Below the pieces are notes generated by a model. That model ran no database searches, was not told the DNA's origin, and saw nothing but the letters and a program-made list of their open reading frames with translations. A stretch of 17,963 nt of DNA from JBKEAJ01 sp047972135 (lineage in GTDB: Bacteria; Bacteroidota; Bacteroidia; Bacteroidales; Prolixibacteraceae), in NCBI GenBank assembly GCA_047972135.1, contig JBKEAJ010000060.1, positions 1-17,963 of the forward strand, written 5' to 3'. How positions within the stretch are numbered: the first letter of the stretch is position 1; every line of letters begins with the position of its first letter. The position numbers and the translations under genes are program-made. Shown here in pieces: positions 1 through 5,708 of this stretch.

Positions 1-979
1 GCCCTACCCTAGCATATTCTCCAATAGTAAACTCAGTGTTTGAAGCATAGGGAAGTTTTAGAGTAATACTGTTGGAGTATTTCGGTTCATTCCTAGAAAA
101 TGAATTAGTGCGTATAAAGACAGTTAAGGCTTGACAAACGAGCTTGTCCGAACGTAGCCTTTTGCAACAATTACTCGCAAATGCATTTATACGCTCTTCT
201 AGTTCGGCATAATCACTTATGGTGGATGCAAAACTCCGTGCTGTCCTCATACTATGTCTTGGAGCAATCTGCTCTAGTTTGATTACAGAAATACCTTGCA
301 GCTCCTTTTTAAGGCGTAGTCCGGTTATAGAAAAGGCATTACGTACATAATCATCACTTAACTGAATAAAGTCGTATGCCGTTTGTATCCCAATTGCATT
401 TAAATGCTTATACATGCTACGTCCAATTCCCCACACATCTTTAATCTTAGTCCACCGAAGAGCTTTAATACGCTTGTCGTCATTGTTAATCACATACACT
501 CCGCTGGTACGTTCAGGAAATTTCTTGGCAATCTTATTCGCTATTTTAGCAAGTGCCTTTGTTGGAGCAAAACCCACACTAATAGGTATCTGAGTGTTCA
601 ATCTTACTTGTTTAACCATTTGAAGACCTGTATCAACAAAATTGTATCTCTCAAATCCTCTGAACTGAAGAAATGCTTCGTCTATGGAATATATCTCTAC
701 ATCGGGAGTATAAGTGCCAAGAATATTCATCACCCGATTACTGAAATCTCCATATAGAGCATAGTTTGACGAATAAACTGCTATATTGTTCTTACTGAAG
801 CAATCTTCGTATTTGTATGCCGGAGCTCCCATAGGCACAAAAGGCTTAGCCTCATTACTCCGAGCAATAACACAGCCGTCATTATTAGATAGAATGACGA
901 CGGGCTTACCAATCAATCTCGGATTAAAAATCCTCTCGCACGAGGCGTAGAAATTATTACAATCAACCAAAGCATACAT
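1..979 (-). CDS. umuC: Y-family DNA polymerase, UmuC-like (3' end outside window)
   Basis: The minus strand is open from the ATG at 977-979 to the window edge, giving 326 codons without a stop. The product starts MYALVDCNNFYASCERIF, the usual start of UmuC/DinB polymerases, with the metal-binding Asp at residue 6. SNNDGCVIARS (31-41) and YSIDEAF (97-103, catalytic D100/E101) are the palm motifs. A helix-hairpin-helix follows (KIKDVWGIGRSMY, 178-190), then the little-finger domain from about residue 240. UmuC proteins are usually about 420 residues, so roughly 95 C-terminal residues should lie to the left. By family it is the catalytic subunit of error-prone translesion polymerase V, which works with a processed UmuD. 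A umuD partner is not visible on the upstream side. UmuC rather than DinB (Pol IV) is favoured by the SNNDGCVIARS motif and the start region. Confidence 0.93.
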   Translation of the reverse strand, partial: MYALVDCNNFYASCERIFNPRLIGKPVVILSNNDGCVIARSNEAKPFVPMGAPAYKYEDCFSKNNIAVYSSNYALYGDFSNRVMNILGTYTPDVEIYSIDEAFLQFRGFERYNFVDTGLQMVKQVRLNTQIPISVGFAPTKALAKIANKIAKKFPERTSGVYVINNDDKRIKALRWTKIKDVWGIGRSMYKHLNAIGIQTAYDFIQLSDDYVRNAFSITGLRLKKELQGISVIKLEQIAPRHSMRTARSFASTISDYAELEERINAFASNCCKRLRSDKLVCQALTVFIRTNSFSRNEPKYSNSITLKLPYASNTEFTIGEYARVG

Positions 980-983
980 ACTG

Positions 984-991
984 CAAATATA
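984..991 (-). promoter_or_regulatory. Candidate -7 promoter box of umuC
   Basis: On the minus strand TATATTTG fits the Bacteroidota -7 consensus TAnnTTTG exactly. It ends only 4 bases before the umuC ATG, so initiation some 5-8 bases downstream would fall at the start codon and give a leaderless or nearly leaderless mRNA. No good -33 TTTG lies at the usual spacing, so this is a sequence match only. Confidence 0.45.
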
Positions 992-1024
992 ATCCTTTCA
1001 AAATGATTTTTCTAAGGATATATT

Positions 1025-1054
1025 TTTGGAAGTGGAGAAAAGTTCGTACTTTTG
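1025..1054 (+). promoter_or_regulatory. Promoter upstream of tRNA-His
   Basis: TTTG at 1025-1028 and TACTTTTG at 1047-1054 match the Bacteroidota -33 and -7 elements, with an 18-base spacer. It is the best complete promoter match in the window. It points at the tRNA-His gene about 160 bases downstream, so the primary transcript would have a long 5' leader. That leader also covers the tRNA-like scrap at 1164-1207. Confidence 0.6.
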
Positions 1055-1163
1055 CATCCAGAGTTGTATGACACTATTGAGTCATTGACTGACAGAAGGA
1101 AAAAAATATTTGGTTACAAATTGGTTACCTAAACATTTTTGCTGTTGTGTAAACTTTTTACAA

Positions 1164-1207
1164 ACAGGACTTTGCCCGCAGGTAGTTCGACTCCCTCCGG
1201 GTTCACA
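1164..1207 (+). other. Possible remnant of a tRNA 3' half
   Basis: The stretch has the order of a tRNA 3' end: GCAGG, then a T-loop-like TTCGACT, then CTCCGGG and TTCACA. The T-stem does not pair properly, and no matching 5' acceptor strand or anticodon arm lies upstream. If it is tRNA-derived it is a degraded fragment of a gene that once preceded tRNA-His. Chance resemblance cannot be excluded. Confidence 0.2.
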
Positions 1208-1215
1208 GATTGCAT

Positions 1216-1293
1216 GGAGGATGTAGCTCAGTTGGTTAGAGCGCTGGATTGTGGTTCCAGAGGTCGCCGGTTCAACCCCGGTCTTCCTCCCCA
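1216..1293 (+). tRNA. tRNA-His (anticodon GTG)
   Basis: A full cloverleaf can be drawn. The acceptor includes the extra G-1 typical of tRNA-His (1216), paired with C73 (1290), and the CCA end is encoded at 1291-1293. The D arm is GCTC/GAGC. The anticodon stem CTGGA/TCCAG encloses the loop TTGTGGT with GTG at 1251-1253. The T arm is GCCGG/CCGGT around TTCAACC, with one G-U pair. One U-U mismatch occurs in the acceptor stem (1222 against 1284). The G-1:C73 pair and the GTG anticodon together make histidine identity firm. Confidence 0.96.
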
Positions 1294-1338
1294 AAAACCG
1301 AGTAGGCAGGGGGATTACTCCCCCACCCTCTCATACCG

Positions 1339-1437
1339 CTGTGCGTACTTAAAGCAGTTCAGCCATCCCCTCAATATCGGATTAAGTTCTTGGACTATTT
1401 GCCGCAAACTACATCCTCTGTTGCGAGAATTTACCCT
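1339..1437 (-). pseudogene. Remnant of a group II intron reverse transcriptase/maturase
   Basis: A minus-strand reading frame contains SRNRGCSLRQIVQELNPILR directly followed by GWLNCFKYAQ. This is the maturase-specific (GIIM) domain of group II intron proteins, whose usual form is about SRNRGRSLEEIIQELNPYLRGWINYFR. The frame stops soon afterwards (…RYERVGE), so the terminal basic segment is missing. Upstream the frame runs through unrelated sequence and a terminator, and the whole reverse transcriptase and most of the X domain are absent. Only about 33 recognisable residues survive, so this is a decayed fragment. I found no intron RNA domain V in the flanks, but did not fold the region by program. 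Confidence 0.65.
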
Positions 1438-1512
1438 ATATACTTGACCCTCCTTTGATGTGATAGCTCTGTGTACGTCTTCATAGATTATTAACATGCC
1501 TGTCACTCCAAT

Positions 1513-1542
1513 AAAAAAGGATGTCGATTGACATCCTTTTTT
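1513..1542. terminator. Bidirectional terminator between tRNA-His and tpx
   Basis: GGATGTC (1519-1525), loop GATT, GACATCC (1530-1536) form a perfect 7-bp stem. Six A's precede it and six T's follow, so on either strand it is a stem followed by a U tract. It lies 16 bases past the tpx stop codon and also faces plus-strand transcripts coming from tRNA-His. Confidence 0.85.
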
Positions 1543-1558
1543 ATTTTTGCTCATGTTT

Positions 1559-2071
1559 TTAAATCAAGCCTTTTATCGCTTTCAGTGCCGACTCATAATC
1601 TGGCTCGTTGGTTACTTCCGGACATACTTCCAAATATTTTATTACGCCGTCCTTGCCAACTACTACCGTAGCTCTTGTTAGCAGACGTAATTCCTTTATC
1701 AGAAGTCCGTATTTTGTACCAAAGTCAACATCTTTATGGTCGGACACAGTTACTACTTTGTCCAATCCTTCGGCTGCACAAAAACGCCCCTGCGCAAATG
1801 GCAAGTCGCAAGATACCGACAAGATAACAGCATCACCCAAACCAGCAGCTTCTTTGTTAAATCTCTTATTTTGCAACTGACAAACACCTGTGTCTATCGA
1901 CGGATATACCGCCAACACAACTACTTTGCCGGCGTAATCGCTCAACTTAACAGGATTTAGTCCTGCTCCCAACACATTGAAATCTGGAGCTTTATCGCCC
2001 ACTTTCACTTCATTCCCTAGAAGTGTCATAGGGTTACCCTTGAAGGTAATCTTTCCTTTTATCTCATTCAT
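1559..2071 (-). CDS. tpx: Thiol peroxidase (atypical 2-Cys peroxiredoxin)
   Basis: Tpx reduces hydrogen peroxide and organic peroxides with electrons from thioredoxin. The 170-residue product has the family signature PSIDTGVC (peroxidatic Cys64) and DLPFAQGRFCAAEG (resolving Cys98), and ends with EVTNEPDYESALKAI, matching E. coli Tpx across its length. The start chosen is the ATG at 2069-2071, giving MNEIKGKITFKGNPMTLLG. The frame stays open to 2134, but those 21 extra residues have no counterpart in the family and run up to a repeat fragment. Two further cysteines are present, at residue 88 (VSCDLPF) and in EVCPEVTNEPDYE. The gene follows typA by 89 bases and ends at a strong terminator. I see no clear -7 box of its own, so read-through from typA is plausible. 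Confidence 0.95.
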   Translation of the reverse strand: MNEIKGKITFKGNPMTLLGNEVKVGDKAPDFNVLGAGLNPVKLSDYAGKVVVLAVYPSIDTGVCQLQNKRFNKEAAGLGDAVILSVSCDLPFAQGRFCAAEGLDKVVTVSDHKDVDFGTKYGLLIKELRLLTRATVVVGKDGVIKYLEVCPEVTNEPDYESALKAIKGLI

Positions 2072-2134
2072 TTGTTTATAATTTCGCAATAAGCTGTAAG
2101 CTAGAGACTTTATGCTTTTGCTGTTTTTAATCAT

Positions 2135-2159
2135 CCGTAATTGCGAGCGTCAGCGTGGC
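2135..2159 (-). repeat. Half copy of the CGTCATTGCGAG interspersed repeat
   Basis: The 25 bases directly after the typA stop match the reverse complement of the right half of the palindromic repeat at 10838-10914 at 22 of 25 positions; the shared part includes ATTGCGAGCGTCA. The fragment fills the typA-tpx spacer and explains the spurious upstream extension of the tpx reading frame. Confidence 0.6.
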
Positions 2160-2160
2160 T

Positions 2161-3954
2161 CTATTTCCTCTTCCTATCGCTCTCGTTGAGGAATATTTTT
2201 CTCATGCGTATGCTCTGTGGAGTAATCTCCACATACTCATCACTTTGTATATACTCTAGGGTCTCTTCGAGCGAGAATTGTATTTTGGGTGCGATATTTA
2301 GACCATCGTCAGAACCCGACGCTCGCATATTGGTTAACTTCTTACCTTCCAATATATTAACAAGCAAATCACCCGGACGCGTATGTTCGCCTATTACTTG
2401 TCCCATGTAAACATTTTCGCCCGCCTCCACAAAGAACATACCCCTGTCTTGAAGCCTGTTAAGTGCATAACCCGTAACCGAACCTGTTGATTTAGATATC
2501 AGTGAGCCATTTATTCTTTCAGGTATTTCTCCTTTGTAAGGCTGATATTCTTTTAAGCGATGGGTGATTACGGCTTCGCCTTGAGACACTGTCAATAAAG
2601 TATTACGCAATCCTATCATTCCCCTCGACGGTATGTCAAACTCCAAATGCTGAATGTCGCCCTTCGGTTCCATAACAAGCATCTCGCCTTTTCGTCGGGA
2701 TACATGGTCGATTATCCTGCTTGAATGCTCCTCTGGTACGTCTACGGCGAGTATTTCAATAGGTTCGCACTTCTTCCCATCAATCTCTTTGTAAATAACC
2801 TGAGGCTGTCCCACCTGCAATTCATAACCCTCTCTGCGCATAGTCTCTATAAGTATTGCAAGATGCAGTATACCTCGCCCGTAGACCAAAAATCGGTCTT
2901 CGGAGTCGGTAGTTTCTACCCGCAATGCAAGGTTCTTTTGTACTTCTTGAAACAGTCGGTCGCGAATATGCCTAGAAGTAACAAACTTACCTTCCTTCCC
3001 AAAAAAAGGAGAATTGTTGATGGTGAACAACATGTTCATCGTCGGCTCGTCGATGGAGATGCGTGGTAGAGCCTCCGGTTGTTGTAAGTCGGCAACAGTG
3101 TCGCCTATCTCAAATTCTGTAAGACCCGTAAGGGCACAAATGTCGCCCGAACCGACACTCGACACCTTGCGCTTGCCTAGCCCTTCAAACACATGAAGCT
3201 CTTTGACAGTCATTTTCTTAACACTTCCGTCGGCAACACAAAGCCCAATTTGTTGGTTTTCTTTTATCTCGCCTCGATAAACCCGCCCAATAGCAATACG
3301 CCCTGTATAGGACGAAAAATCAAGAGATGTAATTTGCATCTGCAATGCCCCCTCGTTAATGGGGGCTGGGGGAATCTCCGACACAATACTGTCGAGCAAA
3401 AAAGAAATATCGTCGGTGGGGGTCTCCCAGCTCTTGCCCATCCATCCCATTTTTGACGAACCATACACAGTGTGAAAGTCTAACTGCTCTTCGCTTGCGC
3501 CTAAGTTAAACATCAAGTCGAACACTGCTTCATGCACCTCGTCGGGACGACAGTTTTCCTTATCAACTTTATTGATTACAACGATAGGCTTTAGACCAGC
3601 CTGAATGGCTTTGGAGGTTACAAAACGTGTCTGTGGCATTGGTCCTTCAAAGGCATCGACCAAGAGTAGCACTCCGTCTGCCATTTTCATAACCCGCTCT
3701 ACTTCCCCTCCAAAATCGGCGTGCCCAGGAGTATCTATAATATTGATTTTTACGTCATTGTAAGACACTGACACATTTTTTGAAAGTATTGTGATTCCTC
3801 GTTCTCTTTCGAGGTCGTTGTTATCGAGTATCAGGTCGTCGTACTGTTTATGCTGCTCCAGTGCTTTGCAATAATGTATTATCTTGTCAACAAGTGTTGT
3901 CTTACCATGGTCAACGTGCGCAATAATGGCAATGTTTCTGATATTCTGCTCCAT
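2161..3954 (-). CDS. typA: Ribosome-associated GTPase TypA/BipA
   Basis: This is a translational GTPase of the EF-G/LepA group. It binds the 70S ribosome and supports 50S assembly and stress or cold adaptation. Its 597 residues are close to the usual length of about 605. G motifs are in order: AHVDHGKT (12-19), RERGIT (50-55, switch I), DTPGHAD (74-80, switch II) and NKVD (128-131). Beta-barrel domain II, two EF-G-like domains and the BipA-specific C-terminal domain follow; RGMIGLRN and the STGSVTGYALNRLQDRGMFF segment are typical of BipA. The start ATG directly precedes the conserved EQNIRNIAIIAHVDHGKTT. The gene lies upstream of tpx on the same strand, and a -7 box about 25 bases before the ATG suggests its own promoter. 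Confidence 0.97.
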   Translation of the reverse strand: MEQNIRNIAIIAHVDHGKTTLVDKIIHYCKALEQHKQYDDLILDNNDLERERGITILSKNVSVSYNDVKINIIDTPGHADFGGEVERVMKMADGVLLLVDAFEGPMPQTRFVTSKAIQAGLKPIVVINKVDKENCRPDEVHEAVFDLMFNLGASEEQLDFHTVYGSSKMGWMGKSWETPTDDISFLLDSIVSEIPPAPINEGALQMQITSLDFSSYTGRIAIGRVYRGEIKENQQIGLCVADGSVKKMTVKELHVFEGLGKRKVSSVGSGDICALTGLTEFEIGDTVADLQQPEALPRISIDEPTMNMLFTINNSPFFGKEGKFVTSRHIRDRLFQEVQKNLALRVETTDSEDRFLVYGRGILHLAILIETMRREGYELQVGQPQVIYKEIDGKKCEPIEILAVDVPEEHSSRIIDHVSRRKGEMLVMEPKGDIQHLEFDIPSRGMIGLRNTLLTVSQGEAVITHRLKEYQPYKGEIPERINGSLISKSTGSVTGYALNRLQDRGMFFVEAGENVYMGQVIGEHTRPGDLLVNILEGKKLTNMRASGSDDGLNIAPKIQFSLEETLEYIQSDEYVEITPQSIRMRKIFLNESDRKRK

Positions 3955-3976
3955 CGTGATTTTAATATTTGAGGCG

Positions 3977-3984
3977 CAAAGTTA
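3977..3984 (-). promoter_or_regulatory. Candidate -7 box of typA
   Basis: TAACTTTG on the minus strand fits TAnnTTTG. It lies 22 bases from the ATG, which would give a leader of about 15 nt. No convincing -33 element lies at the normal spacing. Confidence 0.5.
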
Positions 3985-4059
3985 CGCTAATAAACCATAG
4001 CTATAACTATCGCAATAATAATTTAGGATTAACATTTCTGATTATATAATTTTTTGCTT

Positions 4060-4180
4060 CGTCGCCAGCTCCTCGCAATGACGTTCATTTGCTTGGCGGC
4101 ATCATTTACAATTAATCATTAACAATTTACCATTAAATTGCTTATAGCCTAAAGCGTACGGCATACAGCACTTTTAAACA
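4060..4180 (+). repeat. Two-module interspersed repeat, copy A
   Basis: Module 1 (4060-4086) includes GCCAGCTCCTCGCAATGACG and is identical over 27 bases to the reverse complement of 10835-10861. Module 2 (4140-4180) contains GCTTATAGCCTAAAGC and then GGCATACAGCA followed by TTTTAAACAA; it recurs at 10805-10834 (inverted) and 13579-13612. In this copy 53 AT-rich bases, themselves a run of ATTTAC/ATTAAC-like words, separate the modules. The spacer between divergent typA and thyA (3955-4359) holds this repeat and the two promoter boxes, and no gene that I can support. Confidence 0.75.
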
Positions 4181-4236
4181 AAAAAACAATGTATTGAGGT
4201 GCAAGTCCAGAAAGTGATGACTTAAAATAAAATTCT

Positions 4237-4244
4237 TAACTTTG
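4237..4244 (+). promoter_or_regulatory. Candidate -7 box of the thyA-folA operon
   Basis: TAACTTTG matches TAnnTTTG. It lies about 115 bases before the thyA ATG, so the leader would be about 110 nt. A proper -33 TTTG is not visible, so confidence is modest. Confidence 0.4.
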
Positions 4245-4359
4245 AGCCTAAAAGCGTTTTTCTCAAATCGGCACTAGTAATAAGAAAGCATGAGGACAAT
4301 ATAAAAATACGACTATTGTCTGAAAAACCGACATCCAAAAATCTAAATATATAGAAAAA

Positions 4360-5154
4360 ATGAAACAATATAAAGACCTACTGCAACACATTCTCGACAA
4401 AGGAGTGAAAAAAGAAGACCGTACGGGAACAGGAACAATCAGCACTTTCGGCTATCAGATGAGGTTCGACCTGCAAGAGGGATTTCCTCTGATTACGACC
4501 AAGAAACTACACCTAAAGTCGATTATCCATGAACTACTGTGGTTTCTGGCTGGAGACACAAACATTAAATACCTAACAGACAACGGAGTGCGTATTTGGA
4601 ACGAATGGGCGGACGAAAACGGCGAGCTCGGCAATATTTACGGATATCAGTGGCGTAGCTGGCAAAGCAAAGACGGCAAAACAATCGACCAGATACAAAC
4701 AGCTATCGACACGATAAAAAACAATCCCGACTCGCGCCGCAACATTGTGAGCGCATGGAATGTGGGAGACCTCGACAATATGAACCTACCACCCTGCCAC
4801 CTGCTGTTCCAATTCTATGTGGCAGAGGGGAAACTGTCGTGCCAGCTCTACCAGCGTAGTGCTGACACCTTCCTTGGAGTGCCTTTCAATATTGCGTCTT
4901 ACGCCCTACTAACCATGATGATGGCACAGGTAACGGGTCTTAAACCAGGCGATTTTGTACACACTCTCGGCGATGCTCACATCTACACCAATCACTTGGA
5001 ACAAGTTAATACTCAACTATCAAGAGAACCCTACTCTCTCCCTTCAATGAAAATAAACCCTGCGGTGAAATCTATCTTCAACTTTAAATACGAGGATTTT
5101 GAGTTGCAAAACTACGAGGCGCACCCACATATCAAAGGCATCGTTGCAGTGTAA
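4360..5154 (+). CDS. thyA: Thymidylate synthase
   Basis: ThyA methylates dUMP to dTMP using 5,10-methylenetetrahydrofolate and releases dihydrofolate. The product is 264 residues, the same length as E. coli ThyA, and aligns without gaps at the catalytic site: Cys146 lies in NLPPCHLLFQFYV. Other family segments are RTGTGTISTFG (dUMP phosphate-binding Arg21), SIIHELLWFLAGDTN, YGYQWRSW, DSRRNIVSAWN, LSCQLYQRSADTFLGVPFN and the LGDAHIYTNH segment. The C-terminus ends in IKGIVAV, the family's mobile C-terminal tail. folA follows after 11 bases and re-reduces the dihydrofolate made here, so the two form an operon. Confidence 0.98.
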   Translation: MKQYKDLLQHILDKGVKKEDRTGTGTISTFGYQMRFDLQEGFPLITTKKLHLKSIIHELLWFLAGDTNIKYLTDNGVRIWNEWADENGELGNIYGYQWRSWQSKDGKTIDQIQTAIDTIKNNPDSRRNIVSAWNVGDLDNMNLPPCHLLFQFYVAEGKLSCQLYQRSADTFLGVPFNIASYALLTMMMAQVTGLKPGDFVHTLGDAHIYTNHLEQVNTQLSREPYSLPSMKINPAVKSIFNFKYEDFELQNYEAHPHIKGIVAV

Positions 5155-5165
5155 TCTAAAAAAAT

Positions 5166-5672
5166 ATGAGCAAACCTGAAATTATTATGATTTGTGCCGT
5201 AGACAGTAATATGGGCATTGGCAAGGACAATGATATGCTGTTTTACATTTCAGAAGACCTAAAACGATTTAAGCAACTGACATCGGGGCACAGCATCGTT
5301 ATGGGACGCAAGTGCTGGGAGTCCTTACCCAAACACCCTCTGCCCAAACGTGAAAATATCGTTATGACCACAAACCCCAGCTACAAATGCGAGGGTGGAA
5401 TACTTGCAAACTCAGTGGAACAAGTGCTGGATATATGCAAGAATGCAGAGAAAGTCTTTATCATCGGCGGTGCTCAGATTTACAAACTGTTTATGCCCTA
5501 TGCATCAAAGCTACTAATCACGGAGATAGACGACAGTAGCAAGAAAGCCGATGTTTTCTTTCCCGATATTGATATGAATATTTGGAAGACAGCAGACAAA
5601 AGCGAGACTAACGCAGATATTAATCAGGTGAAATACAGATATATAGAATACACAAAAAGGGCAGACATATAG
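5166..5672 (+). CDS. folA: Dihydrofolate reductase
   Basis: FolA reduces dihydrofolate to tetrahydrofolate with NADPH, completing the cycle started by ThyA. The 168-residue protein has the expected layout: IIMICAVDSNMGIGKDN (N-terminal strand and Met20-type loop), ISEDLKRFK with the conserved acid Asp31, SIVMGRKCWESLP (NADPH-binding segment), PLPKRENIVMTT, KVFIIGGAQIYKLFM (cofactor glycines) and the C-terminal strands. The stretch usually written xLPWHLPxDL reads DMLFYISEDL, so the common Pro-Trp-x-x-Pro positions are Leu-Phe-x-x-Ser. The gene is translationally close to thyA (11-base gap). Its last codons form a hairpin that most likely acts as the terminator of the opposing susCD operon. 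Confidence 0.96.
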   Translation: MSKPEIIMICAVDSNMGIGKDNDMLFYISEDLKRFKQLTSGHSIVMGRKCWESLPKHPLPKRENIVMTTNPSYKCEGGILANSVEQVLDICKNAEKVFIIGGAQIYKLFMPYASKLLITEIDDSSKKADVFFPDIDMNIWKTADKSETNADINQVKYRYIEYTKRADI

Positions 5673-5680
5673 CCTGCCCT
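5654..5680 (-). terminator. Terminator of the susC-susD operon, inside the 3' end of folA
   Basis: On the minus strand AGGGCAG (5680-5674), a 9-base loop and CTGCCCT (5664-5658) form a perfect 7-bp stem followed by a T run ending at 5654. The folA stop codon lies in the loop. On the plus strand no U tract follows the stem, so it should work mainly for the minus-strand transcript arriving from susD (stop at 5709). Confidence 0.7.
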
Positions 5681-5708
5681 CTGTAAACAAAATAGAATAA
5701 TAGTGTGA

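Noticed and set aside
1082..1294. 70-residue minus-strand reading frame over tRNA-His
   Set aside because: Its best part (GVEPATSGTTIQRSNQLSYI) is just the antisense of the tRNA, a common false gene call.
1315..1554. Whole 79-residue minus-strand frame as an intact gene
   Set aside because: Only about 33 residues match a maturase; the N-terminal part is the terminator hairpin and spacer, so it is listed as a pseudogene fragment.
2072..2134. 21-residue N-terminal extension of Tpx
   Set aside because: No counterpart in the family, and it begins at a repeat fragment; normal family length is reached from the ATG at 2069-2071.
4191..4225. GGTGCAAGTCC upstream of thyA as a group II intron RNA piece
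   Set aside because: The resemblance is about 11 bases with no supporting secondary structure that I can draw.
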